A DNA stretch of 64,000 nucleotides. It comes from Geodermatophilus nigrescens. Its GTDB lineage: Bacteria; Actinomycetota; Actinomycetes; Mycobacteriales; Geodermatophilaceae. The position numbers were made by a program, and so were the translations under genes. Location of the stretch: the NCBI RefSeq assembly GCF_900129495.1, contig NZ_FQVX01000001.1, forward strand, positions 558,001 through 622,000, read 5' to 3'. The notes under the pieces were generated by a model. It was not told the DNA's origin. It did not search any database and saw nothing but the letters and a program-made list of their open reading frames with translations. This document shows, piece after piece, positions 42,849 through 50,975 of the stretch (its first letter is position 1; each line of letters opens with the position of its first letter).

Positions 42849-43804
42849 GCTGGTCCTCGCCGGGCGGACCCGGACACACCCGCGGCGACGGCGCGGTCAC
42901 CGCGCACGCCCCCGCCAAGGTCAACGTCTCGCTGGCCGTCGGTCCGCTGCGCGAGGACGGCTTCCACGCGCTGCAGACGGTCTACCTCGCCGTCTCGCTG
43001 CTCGACACCGTCACGGTGCGGCCGGGTGAGGGGCTGTCGGTCACCGTCACCGGCGAGGGCACCGGCGGGCCCGACCCGGTGCCCACCGACCGGCGCAACC
43101 TCGTCTGGCGGGCCGCCGAACTGCTCGCCGAGCACGCGGGCGTGGCCGCCGACGCCGCCATCGCGGTCGACAAGACCATCCCCGCCGCGGCCGGGCTGGC
43201 CGGCGGCAGTGCCGACGCCGCGGCCGCCCTCGTCGCCCTCGACGCGCTGTGGGGCACGCACGCCACCCGCGGCGACCTCACCGCGCTGGCCGCGCAGCTC
43301 GGCAGCGACGTCCCGTTCAGCCTGGCCGGCGGCATCGCGATCGGCACCGGCCGCGGCGAGCAGCTCACCCCGGTGCTCGCCCGCCGGCCCTGGCACTGGG
43401 TGCTCGGCATCGCCGACGGCGGTCTGTCCACCCCCGCGGTCTACGCCGAGCTCGACCGGCTGCGCGCCGCGGGCCGGGTCCCCGACGGCACGGACACGCC
43501 CTCGACCGAGCCGGTGCTCACCGCCCTGCGCAGCGGGCCGGCGCCGGCCCTGGCCGCGGCGCTGGCCAACGACCTGCAGGCGCCCGCGATCTCGCTGCGG
43601 CCGGCGCTGCGGCGGGCGCTGCGGGCGGCCACCGACGCCGGCGCCGCGGCCGCCCTGGTGAGCGGCTCCGGCCCGACCGTGGCCGCGCTGGCCGACGGCG
43701 AGGACGCGGCGCTGCGGCTGGCCGCCGTGCTGGCCGGCGAGGGCGTGTTCCGCACCGTCCGCGTCGTGCACGGGCCGGTGCCCGGCGCCCGCCTCGTCGG
43801 CTGA
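42845..43804 (+). CDS. ispE: 4-diphosphocytidyl-2-C-methyl-D-erythritol kinase
   Basis: 319 residues. The GHMP kinase of the MEP isoprenoid pathway. [13 protein letters not shown] near residue 22, the ATP loop [27 protein letters not shown], and the late [11 protein letters not shown] motif are all present. GTG 42845 overlaps the ksgA stop. It ends the rpfB-ksgA-ispE operon with a hairpin right after. Confidence 0.95.
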   Translation: MSWSSPGGPGHTRGDGAVTAHAPAKVNVSLAVGPLREDGFHALQTVYLAVSLLDTVTVRPGEGLSVTVTGEGTGGPDPVPTDRRNLVWRAAELLAEHAGVAADAAIAVDKTIPAAAGLAGGSADAAAALVALDALWGTHATRGDLTALAAQLGSDVPFSLAGGIAIGTGRGEQLTPVLARRPWHWVLGIADGGLSTPAVYAELDRLRAAGRVPDGTDTPSTEPVLTALRSGPAPALAAALANDLQAPAISLRPALRRALRAATDAGAAAALVSGSGPTVAALADGEDAALRLAAVLAGEGVFRTVRVVHGPVPGARLVG

Positions 43805-43805
43805 G

Positions 43806-43828
43806 GCGCCGGCCCCTCAGGCCGGCGC
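43806..43828. terminator. bidirectional terminator hairpin after ispE
   Basis: Perfect 9-bp inverted repeat GCGCCGGCC/GGCCGGCGC with a 5-nt loop between convergent ispE and the TetR gene; it overlaps the TetR stop region. Confidence 0.7.
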
Positions 43829-44440
43829 GGTGCCCGTCGTCCGCAGCACCGGGTCGGGGTCGAGGTGGGCCAGCCCCGAGTAGGCGAGGTCGACCAGCCG
43901 CGCGGCGACCTCCTCCTTGCCGGGGGAGCGGTGCTCGAGCCACCACTGCCCGACCAGCGCCACCATGCCGACGAGCGCGGTGCTGTACAGCCCGGCCAGC
44001 GCCGGGACGTAGCCGCGGGCGGCGAACTGTTCCGCGAGCAGGAACTCGACCCGGCGGGCGAGCTCGCCGAGCAGCGAGGAGTAGGCGCCGGAGCCGGGGG
44101 AGTCGCGGGAGAGCACCCGGAAGCCCTCGGTGTCGTCCTCGACGTACTCCAGCAGCACCAGCGCCGCCCGCTCCAGGAGGGCCCGCGGGGTGCCGCCCTC
44201 GGCGAGGGCGCCGGTGAACCGGTCGAGCAGCCGCTGCATCTCGCGGTCGACGACGGCGGTGTAGAGGCCCTCCTTGCCGCCGAAGTGCTCGTACACCACC
44301 GGCTTGCTGACGTCGGCGCGGACGGCGAGCTCCTCGATCGAGGTCCCGTCGTAGCCGCGCTCGGCGAAGACGGCCCGGCCGACCGCGACGAGCTGCTCGC
44401 GCCGCTGCGCGCCCGTCATCCGGACGCGCGGGCGGGGCAT
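43817..44440 (-). CDS. TetR-family transcriptional regulator
   Basis: 207 residues. N-terminal HTH (RREQLVAVGRAVFAERGYDG, then VRADVSKPVVYEHFGGKEGL) and an all-helical ligand domain. It lies 32 bp downstream of the acyl-CoA desaturase gene in the same direction and probably represses that gene and itself. A perfect palindrome in the desaturase promoter region (45536-45551) is the candidate binding site; ligands of such regulators are often acyl-CoAs. Confidence 0.92.
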   Translation of the reverse strand: MPRPRVRMTGAQRREQLVAVGRAVFAERGYDGTSIEELAVRADVSKPVVYEHFGGKEGLYTAVVDREMQRLLDRFTGALAEGGTPRALLERAALVLLEYVEDDTEGFRVLSRDSPGSGAYSSLLGELARRVEFLLAEQFAARGYVPALAGLYSTALVGMVALVGQWWLEHRSPGKEEVAARLVDLAYSGLAHLDPDPVLRTTGTAPA

Positions 44441-44472
44441 GCCGTGCGCGTCCACGGGCGGCCGGGCCCCGG

Positions 44473-45462
44473 TCAGGCCGCGGCCGGCTCGGCCGCGCGG
44501 CGCTTGGCGGCCAGGCGCACCGGGTCGGGCCACTTCACCGAGTGCGCCCAGCCCAGCTTCTCGAACACCCAGATGACCCGGGCGCTGATGTCGATCTGCC
44601 CGCGCAGGACACCGTGGCGGGCGCAGGTCGGGTCGGCGTGGTGCAGGTTGTGCCAGGACTCCCCGGCGGACAGGACCGCCAGCGGCCAGAAGTTCGTGGC
44701 GCGGTCACGGCCCGGCGAGACGAAGGGCCGGTTGCCCACGACGTGGCAGACCGAGTTGATCGACCAGGTGACGTGGTGCAGGAGGCCGGTGCGCACCAGG
44801 CCCGCCCAGAAGAACGCCGACCAGGCGCCCGCCCAGCTCTGCGTGACCAGGCCGCCGATGACCGCGGGCAGCGCCAGGCTCAGGAACGCCCACAGGGAGA
44901 ACAGTCGGCTGGTGATCCGCAGGCCGCGGTCCTTGAGCAGGTCGGGGGCGTAGCGGGCGGCGTTGGTCTGCCGGCGGTCGAACAGCCAGCCGAGGTGGGC
45001 GTGCCACATGCCCTTGAGCAGCGCGCGGCTGTCGGTGCCGTAGCGCCACGGCGAGTGCGGGTCGCCGTCGCGGTCGGAGAAGGCGTGGTGACGCCGGTGG
45101 TCGGCCACCCACTGCACGACCGGGCCCTGGATCGCCATGCAGCCGATGATCGCCAGCGCGATCCGCAGGGGCCGCCGCGCCTTGAACGAGCCGTGCGTGA
45201 AGTAGCGGTGGTAGCCCACGGTCACCCCGAGCAGGGGGACGAAGTAGAAGGCCACGGCGAGAGCGACGTCCAGCCACGACAGGCCCCAGCCCCACACCAC
45301 CGGAACGATCGCGGCCAGCGCCAGGAAGGGGACGACGACGAAGACGTAGAGGACCAGCTGCTCGAGGTGGCCCTTCTCCTTGCCGTACGCGGTGGCCGGG
45401 AGGCCGGCGTCGGGGTCGGCGGGACGGAAGGCCGTCGGCCGGGTGAGGGACGGGGCGGACAC
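44473..45462 (-). CDS. acyl-CoA (delta-9-type) fatty acid desaturase
   Basis: 329 residues, an integral-membrane di-iron desaturase. The histidine boxes are HRYFTH, HRRHHAFSD and HNLHH, with four hydrophobic helices. It inserts a double bond into acyl-CoA, adjusting membrane fluidity; it resembles mycobacterial DesA3. No ferredoxin reductase partner is adjacent. A palindromic operator lies about 75-90 bp upstream of the start and a TetR gene follows. Confidence 0.93.
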   Translation of the reverse strand: MSAPSLTRPTAFRPADPDAGLPATAYGKEKGHLEQLVLYVFVVVPFLALAAIVPVVWGWGLSWLDVALAVAFYFVPLLGVTVGYHRYFTHGSFKARRPLRIALAIIGCMAIQGPVVQWVADHRRHHAFSDRDGDPHSPWRYGTDSRALLKGMWHAHLGWLFDRRQTNAARYAPDLLKDRGLRITSRLFSLWAFLSLALPAVIGGLVTQSWAGAWSAFFWAGLVRTGLLHHVTWSINSVCHVVGNRPFVSPGRDRATNFWPLAVLSAGESWHNLHHADPTCARHGVLRGQIDISARVIWVFEKLGWAHSVKWPDPVRLAAKRRAAEPAAA

Positions 45463-45535
45463 GGGGCGGTTGCCTCCTGGAGTCGGCCGGCCCGGTCGCG
45501 CGTCTCTGGACGACCGGTGGCTGGGTGCGCCGTAA

Positions 45536-45551
45536 CCTACGACACCGTAGG
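45536..45551. promoter_or_regulatory. palindromic operator upstream of desaturase
   Basis: CCTACG-N4-CGTAGG, perfect 6-bp arms. On the minus strand, TAGGTT (45539-45534) overlaps the right arm and could be the desaturase -10, so binding would block transcription. Confidence 0.6.
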
Positions 45552-45628
45552 GAGGTCCGCCGCCCGGGCTCCGGAGCCGCAGGTGGGGGCGGGGTCACGG
45601 CAGCCGTGCCGCGCGCGGGCGTGCGCCC

Positions 45629-45634
45629 TAGGCT
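45629..45634 (+). promoter_or_regulatory. -10 hexamer of tRNA-Gln
   Basis: TAGGCT lies 31 bases upstream of the tRNA-Gln 5' end, giving a 5' leader of about 25 nt. Confidence 0.45.
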
Positions 45635-45665
45635 CGTCGGGGTGTGGTGCCCCGCGGCGCCGCGG

Positions 45666-45738
45666 TGGGGGATGGGGTAATCGGCAGCCCGCCGGCCTTT
45701 GGAGCCGGGAAGTCTCGGTTCGAGTCCGAGTCCCCCAG
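45666..45738 (+). tRNA. tRNA-Gln (anticodon TTG)
   Basis: A 73-nt cloverleaf: acceptor TGGGGGA/TCCCCCA with discriminator G, anticodon loop CTTTGGA (TTG, reads CAA/CAG), T arm CTCGG-TTCGAGT-CCGAG. It directly precedes glmU. Confidence 0.95.
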
Positions 45739-45782
45739 CAGCGCCGGCAGGACCGCCGGCGTCCCAGCGTCGGAGGAGTCCC

Positions 45783-47294
45783 GTGAGCGCCCAGCAGGCA
45801 GTCGCCGCCGTCGTCGTCCTCGCCGCCGGGCAGGGCACCCGGATGCGGTCGGCCACGCCGAAGGTCCTGCACGAGCTCGGCGGGCGCAGCATGCTCGGCC
45901 ACGTGCTGGCGGCCGCGGCGCCGCTGGGCGCCGGCGAGACCCTCGTGGTGGTCGGCTCGGGGCGCGAGGCCGTCGAGGAGCACCTGGCCGCGGTCGCCCC
46001 CGGCGCGCGGGCCGTGGTGCAGGCCGAGCAGCTCGGCTCGGGTCACGCGGCGCGGGTCGCGCTCGACGCCGTCCCCGACCTCGAGGGCGCCGTGCTGGTG
46101 GTCAACGGCGACGCGCCGCTGCTGCGGCAGCGGACGCTCACCGAGCTCGCCCGCGCGCACGTCGAGGCCGGCAGCGTCTTCACCGTGCTCACCGCCGAGG
46201 TCGAGGACCCGACGGGGCTCGGGCGGATCGTGCGCGACGCCGAAGGCGCGCCGCGGGCGATCGTCGAGGAGCGCGACGCCACGCCGGAGCAGCGGGCGGT
46301 CCGCGAGGTGAACGCGGGCGTCTACGTGGCCAACGCCGGCACGCTGCGGCGGGTGCTGGCCGGCCTGGCCACCGACAACGCGCAGGGCGAGCAGTACCTC
46401 ACCGACGCGCTCGCGCCGCTGGTCGAGGGCGGCGCCCCGGTGGCCGCCGTCCGCGCCGAGGACCCCGCCGACGTGCTCGGCTGCAACGACCGCCGCGAGC
46501 TCGCCGCCCGCCGCCGCACCCTCAACGACCGCGTGCTCGACGACCTCATGCGCTCCGGCGTCACCGTCGTCGACCCGGCCACCACCTGGGTCGACGTCAC
46601 CGCCGCCGTCGCCCCGGACGCGCTGCTCGAGCCGGGCGTGCAGCTGCGCGGGACGACGTCGGTGGCGGCCGGCGCCGTCGTCGGGCCGGACTCCACGCTC
46701 GTCGACACCACCGTCGAGGAGGGCGCCGCGGTGGTGCGCTCGCACGTCCTCGGCGCTGTCGTCGGGCCGCGCGCCTCGGTGGGGCCGTTCAGCTACCTGC
46801 GGCCGGGCACCCGGCTGGCGGCGGACGCCAAGGTCGGCGCGTTCGTGGAGACGAAGAACGCCGAGGTGGGCGAGGGCTCGAAGGTGCCGCACCTGTCCTA
46901 CGTGGGCGACGCGACCATCGGCCGGGGCGCGAACATCGGCGCGGCCACCGTCTTCGTCAACTACGACGGCGTGGCCAAGCACCGGACGACGATCGGGGAC
47001 GAGGTGCGCATCGGCTCGGACACGATGCTCGTGGCGCCGGTCACCGTGGGCGACGGCGCCTACACCGCCGCCGGGTCGGTGATCACCCAGGACGTCCCGC
47101 CGGGAGCCATGGGTGTGGCGCGGGCCGCACAGCGCAATGTGGCAGGCTGGGTGCGACGACGCCGTCCCGGCAGCGCCGCGGCGCGGGCCGCGGCCGCGGC
47201 AGAGGGCGCGGCCGGCCAGCAGGGGCCTGCGGACGCCGAGACCGGTGCCGGGGCCGACTCCAGGGCCGGTTCCGCGGCCAACTCCGAGCAGTGA
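45783..47294 (+). CDS. glmU: bifunctional GlmU (GlcNAc-1-P uridylyltransferase / GlcN-1-P acetyltransferase)
   Basis: 503 residues. The N-terminal pyrophosphorylase has VVVLAAGQGTRMRSATPKVL (in part), QLGSGHAA and VVNGDAPLL; the C-terminal left-handed beta-helix has YLRPGTRLAADAKVGAFVE and KVPHLSYVGDA. It makes UDP-GlcNAc for peptidoglycan. GTG 45783 has GGAGGAG five bases before it. The last 45 residues are a low-complexity Ala/Gly tail. It is followed by prs 13 bp on. Confidence 0.96.
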   Translation: MSAQQAVAAVVVLAAGQGTRMRSATPKVLHELGGRSMLGHVLAAAAPLGAGETLVVVGSGREAVEEHLAAVAPGARAVVQAEQLGSGHAARVALDAVPDLEGAVLVVNGDAPLLRQRTLTELARAHVEAGSVFTVLTAEVEDPTGLGRIVRDAEGAPRAIVEERDATPEQRAVREVNAGVYVANAGTLRRVLAGLATDNAQGEQYLTDALAPLVEGGAPVAAVRAEDPADVLGCNDRRELAARRRTLNDRVLDDLMRSGVTVVDPATTWVDVTAAVAPDALLEPGVQLRGTTSVAAGAVVGPDSTLVDTTVEEGAAVVRSHVLGAVVGPRASVGPFSYLRPGTRLAADAKVGAFVETKNAEVGEGSKVPHLSYVGDATIGRGANIGAATVFVNYDGVAKHRTTIGDEVRIGSDTMLVAPVTVGDGAYTAAGSVITQDVPPGAMGVARAAQRNVAGWVRRRRPGSAAARAAAAAEGAAGQQGPADAETGAGADSRAGSAANSEQ

Positions 47295-47307
47295 GGGCAC
47301 ACAGCCG

Positions 47308-48288
47308 ATGAGCGCGATCCGGCAGACCACCAGCAAGAGCCTGATGCTGTTCTCCGGCCGGGCCTACCCCGAGCTGACGGCGGAGATCGCCGGCCACCTG
47401 GGGGTCACGCCGACGCCGACCGCGGCCTACGAGTTCGCCAACGGCGAGCTGTTCGTCCGGTTCGAGGAGTCCGTGCGCGGCTGCGACGCGTTCGTGGTGC
47501 AGAGCCACACCGCGCCGATCAACACCTGGCTCATGGAGCAGCTGATCATGGTCGACGCGCTCAAGCGCGCCTCGGCCAAGCGGATCACCGTCGTCGCGCC
47601 GTTCTTCCCCTACGCCCGGCAGGACAAGAAGCACCGCGGCCGCGAGCCCATCTCCGCCCGCCTGGTCGCCGACATGTTCAAGACCGCGGGCGCCGACCGG
47701 CTGATGACCGTCGACCTGCACACCGCCCAGATCCAGGGCTTCTTCGACGGCCCGGTCGACCACCTCTTCGCCCTCGAGCTGCTCGTCGGCCACGTCAAGG
47801 AGCGCTGGGGCGACCGCGACATCACCGTCGTCTCGCCCGACTCCGGCCGCGTCCGGGTGTCCGAGCGCTGGACCGACGCCCTCGGCGGCGTCCCGCTGGC
47901 CTTCATCCACAAGACCCGCGACCCCATGCGGCCCAACGAGGTCAAGGCCAACCGCGTGGTCGGCAACGTCGAGGGCCGGGTCTGCATCCTGGTCGACGAC
48001 ATGATCGACACCGGCGGCACGATCGTGAAGGCCGCCGAGACGCTGTTCGAGGCTGGCGCCTCCGACGTCATCGTCTGCGCCACCCACGGCGTGCTGTCGG
48101 GCCCCGCCGTCGACCGGCTGAAGAACAGCCAGGTCAGCGAGGTCATCGTCACCAACACGCTGCCCATCGAGCCGGCCCGCCTGTTCGACAAGCTGACCGT
48201 CCTCTCGATCGCCCCGCTGCTCGCGCGGGCGATCAAGGAGGTCTTCGAGGACGGCTCGGTCACCAGCCTCTTCGGCGGCGCCAGCTAG
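47308..48288 (+). CDS. prs: ribose-phosphate pyrophosphokinase
   Basis: 326 residues. It makes PRPP from ribose-5-phosphate and ATP for nucleotide, His and Trp synthesis and for decaprenyl-phospho-arabinose-type sugars. YEFANGELFVRFEESVRG, the ATP site PYARQDKKHRGREPI, VDLHTAQIQGFF and the PRPP loop ILVDDMIDTGGTIV are intact. It is in an operon with glmU. Confidence 0.97.
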   Translation: MSAIRQTTSKSLMLFSGRAYPELTAEIAGHLGVTPTPTAAYEFANGELFVRFEESVRGCDAFVVQSHTAPINTWLMEQLIMVDALKRASAKRITVVAPFFPYARQDKKHRGREPISARLVADMFKTAGADRLMTVDLHTAQIQGFFDGPVDHLFALELLVGHVKERWGDRDITVVSPDSGRVRVSERWTDALGGVPLAFIHKTRDPMRPNEVKANRVVGNVEGRVCILVDDMIDTGGTIVKAAETLFEAGASDVIVCATHGVLSGPAVDRLKNSQVSEVIVTNTLPIEPARLFDKLTVLSIAPLLARAIKEVFEDGSVTSLFGGAS

Positions 48289-49169
48289 CGCAGGAAGGTC
48301 CGCGGCAGGCAGGCCCGCTGCCGGTCGTCGAGCCCGGACGTGGCCAGCTCGCGTTGCTGCGGGGTGGCCGGGGGCACCGGCAGCGTCGTCATCGGGGTCC
48401 GTGACGTGTACGAGAACGTCACCGAGTAGCGGTCCTCCCGCCGCGGCGGCATCGCGCGGTGGAACACCGCCCGGGTGTCGGCGACGACGGCGGTCCACCG
48501 TGGTCCCGTCGCCTGCCGCCACTGCGACTCGGGCACCTGCGCGCGCATCGCCTCGTCGCTGACGAAGCCGGTGACGTACCGGAGCGAGCGGACGAGGCGG
48601 TCGGTGTGCCGGCGTGACACGTACTCGAACGGCCCGCCGTCCAGGTCGACGTCGTTCAGCCAGACCAGCACCTTGAACATGCGGTGGTCCTCCTGGTCCC
48701 GGTGCCACTGGCGCACCCCGATCGTCCGTGCCGTCGCGTCCTCGCGACGGAGGTCGGCGCCGTGGTAGCGGACCGGCAGGCCCAGGTGGGACTCCACGAG
48801 GTCGAGCAGTTCGTGCTGCAGGCCCCACTGCCACACCCCCGGCTCTGCCAGCACCTCGTCGAGCGACGGCCGGCTGCTGTCCGGGCCGGTGCGCGGTCGT
48901 CCGGCGATTCGCTCGGCGAGGGCCGCGAGGCCGCCCTGCAGCCGGGCGGTCCCCGTCACCGCGAGACGGTCGAGGGACGTCACGCAGACGCCGTCGTCCC
49001 GCAGCGTCGACACGACGGCGGCGCGCTCCGGTGCGATCTGGGGGAGGTGGGGCTCGTGCCTGCGCAACCGCTGCCTGTGCAGGCGGTCGGAGAGATCGCG
49101 GACGGGTGGTACCCGCCCGATGACCTCGCGCTTGGCGCGGTTCCCGGCACGAACGGCGACGTCCAGCAC
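48285..49169 (-). CDS. phytanoyl-CoA dioxygenase-like (2-oxoglutarate/Fe(II)) protein
   Basis: 294 residues. The facial triad is likely His and Asp in WHRDQEDHRMFKV with a distal His in RAVFHRAMPP, and the 2OG arginine in REDRYSVTF. A basic N-terminal tail of about 50 residues is extra. Substrate unknown. GTG 49169 has GAGGAG five bases upstream. The end overlaps the prs stop by 4 bp, convergent. It is not in the mycobacterial glmU-prs-rplY-pth order, so it is a lineage insertion. Confidence 0.75.
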   Translation of the reverse strand: MLDVAVRAGNRAKREVIGRVPPVRDLSDRLHRQRLRRHEPHLPQIAPERAAVVSTLRDDGVCVTSLDRLAVTGTARLQGGLAALAERIAGRPRTGPDSSRPSLDEVLAEPGVWQWGLQHELLDLVESHLGLPVRYHGADLRREDATARTIGVRQWHRDQEDHRMFKVLVWLNDVDLDGGPFEYVSRRHTDRLVRSLRYVTGFVSDEAMRAQVPESQWRQATGPRWTAVVADTRAVFHRAMPPRREDRYSVTFSYTSRTPMTTLPVPPATPQQRELATSGLDDRQRACLPRTFLR

Positions 49170-49295
49170 GGCTGCTCCTCCACGTCGGTGGTACCTGGTC
49201 GGGCGAGGCGACGGAGTCCCGAGGGGGTGCTGGGCGGCGAACGTAGTGGGCCGGTGATCACCGGTGGAACCCCGATCGGGACGTCGAGGCGGACG

Positions 49296-49323
49296 TTCTC
49301 GTGCCGTTGTGGTCGCGTAGGAT
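49296..49323 (+). promoter_or_regulatory. promoter of rplY
   Basis: TTCTCG (49296-49301), 16-bp spacer, TAGGAT (49318-49323). It gives a leader of about 115 bases before GTG 49448. Confidence 0.45.
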
Positions 49324-49447
49324 GGGCAGTCGCCCGGCGAGGGAGGCGGCCCGTCCGCACTCCGTGATCGACGTGCGTGTGCTCCCCGCGAGGTGTGCCG
49401 CGCCCGGCCGCCGGCACACCGGCCGTACCACCTGAGGAGCACACACC

Positions 49448-50152
49448 GTGGCTGACTTCCGCCTCGCCGCCGAGGCCCGCACCGAGTTTGGCAAGGGCAG
49501 CGCCCGCCGGACCCGCCGCGCGGGCCGCATCCCCGCCGTCCTGTACGGGCACGGCCAGGACGTGGTCCACCTGTCGCTGCCGGCCCGCGAGTTCGCCGCG
49601 GTGCTGCGCAACGGCGGCACCAACGCCCTGATCACCGTCGTCCTCGACGGCCAGGAGCAGCTCGCGCTGACCAAGTCCGTGCAGCGCGACCCGCTGACCC
49701 GCGTGCATGAGCACGTCGACCTGCTCGTCGTCCGCCGCGGCGAGCGCGTCACCGTCGACGTCCCCGTCGTCGTCGTGGGCGAGGCCGCCGCCGAGACCCT
49801 GGTCAGCGTCGAGCTGAACACCGTCTCGGTCGAGGCCGACGCCACCGCGATCCCCGAGACCGTCGAGGTCGACGTCACCGGCCGCGAGGCCGGCAACGGC
49901 GTGACCGCCGCCGAGCTGTCCCTCGCCGGCGGGGCCACCGTGCTCACCGACCCCGAGGCCCTGGTCGTCAACGTCATGGCCGCCCCGACCGCCGAGCAGC
50001 TCGACGCCGAGCTCGCCGAGGCCGAGGCCGAGGCCGGCATCGAGCGCGAGGAGTCCGCGCCGGCCGAGGAGGGCACCGGCGAGGGCGACGTCGTCCCCGA
50101 GCCGCAGGACCAGGGCAGCGGCGAGTCGATCGAGTCGACCGAGAACAGCTGA
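49448..50152 (+). CDS. rplY: 50S ribosomal protein L25/Ctc family
   Basis: 234 residues. N-terminal 5S-rRNA-binding L25 domain ([20 protein letters not shown], in part; [18 protein letters not shown]) and the C-terminal TL5/Ctc beta domain, followed by an acidic tail rich in Glu. It binds 5S rRNA in the central protuberance. GTG 49448 has GAGGAG eight bases upstream. pth follows eight bases later. Confidence 0.95.
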   Translation: MADFRLAAEARTEFGKGSARRTRRAGRIPAVLYGHGQDVVHLSLPAREFAAVLRNGGTNALITVVLDGQEQLALTKSVQRDPLTRVHEHVDLLVVRRGERVTVDVPVVVVGEAAAETLVSVELNTVSVEADATAIPETVEVDVTGREAGNGVTAAELSLAGGATVLTDPEALVVNVMAAPTAEQLDAELAEAEAEAGIEREESAPAEEGTGEGDVVPEPQDQGSGESIESTENS

Positions 50153-50160
50153 GGTCCCCG

Positions 50161-50811
50161 CTGACCGAGAGCACGTCCCGCAGGGGCGCCGGCGCGACCG
50201 CCGGCGCCCCTGCGGTGTCCCCGCCGTCGGACGGGCCCTTCCTCGTCGTCGGCCTGGGCAACCCCGGCCCGTCCTACGCGGGCAACCGGCACAACGTCGG
50301 GGCGATGGTGCTCGACGAGCTGGCCTCCCGGATCGGCGCGCGGCTGTCCCCGGGCAAGGGCAAGCGGGCCCGGACGCTGATCGGCGAGGGCCGCCTCGCC
50401 GGCCGCCGCGTCGTCCTCGCCCGGCCGACCGCCTACATGAACGAGTCCGGCGGCCCCGTGCGCGGCCTGCTCGACTACCACTCGATCCCCGCCACCGACC
50501 TCGTCGTCGTGCACGACGAGCTCGACATCCCCTTCGCCGCGGTGCGGCTCAAGCGGGGCGGCGGCGAGGGCGGCCACAACGGGCTGCGCTCGATCAGCCG
50601 GTCCACCGGCACGCGCGACTACCTGCGGGTCCGGGTCGGCATCGGCCGGCCACCGGGCCGGCAGGACCCCGCCGACTTCGTCCTCAAGGACTTCTCCGCC
50701 ACCGAGCGCAAGGAGCTCGACCTCCTGGTCGCCGAGGCCGCCGACGCCGCCGAGGAGCTGCTGGCGCACGGCCTCGAGGCGGCGCAGAACGTGGTCCACC
50801 CGCGCACCTGA
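50161..50811 (+). CDS. pth: peptidyl-tRNA hydrolase
   Basis: 216 residues from CTG 50161, or 198 from GTG 50215. It releases tRNA from drop-off peptidyl-t[24 protein letters not shown] has the catalytic His (quoted in part), [13 protein letters not shown] and [11 protein letters not shown] the Asp, and [13 protein letters not shown] the guide region. CTG 50161 is preferred: GAGG lies six bases upstream, whereas the GTG directly abuts a 16-bp hairpin and has no ribosome site. Operon with rplY. Confidence 0.93.
   Translation: MTESTSRRGAGATAGAPAVSPPSDGPFLVVGLGNPGPSYAGNRHNVGAMVLDELASRIGARLSPGKGKRARTLIGEGRLAGRRVVLARPTAYMNESGGPVRGLLDYHSIPATDLVVVHDELDIPFAAVRLKRGGGEGGHNGLRSISRSTGTRDYLRVRVGIGRPPGRQDPADFVLKDFSATERKELDLLVAEAADAAEELLAHGLEAAQNVVHPRT
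50179..50214 (+). other. perfect 16-bp stem-loop at the start of pth
   Basis: Arms 50179-50194 and 50199-50214 are exact inverted repeats with a CGAC loop. If pth starts at CTG 50161 the stem is translated (encoding [12 protein letters not shown]); if at GTG 50215 the stem would bury the start, acting as an attenuator or terminator. Confidence 0.75.
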
Positions 50812-50816
50812 TCTCT

Positions 50817-50829
50817 CCCCTTCGGGTGA
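50817..50829 (+). promoter_or_regulatory. CCCC-N3-GGGTGA motif, copy 2
   Basis: CCCCTTCGGGTGA, 147 bases before the initiating sugar transferase gene, at the head of the exopolysaccharide cluster. Confidence 0.35.
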
Positions 50830-50975
50830 AGCATCACTCTCCGCATTGACCCGCCCGTGACGCTCTGTGAGTGTTCCTCGTGCGTCGGGGGACGTGACGC
50901 CGGGAACGGCGGAGCGACGATGCACGGTCGGTGACGACCGTCTCCCTCGGGCACTCAGCGTGACGAGGGGGAGAC

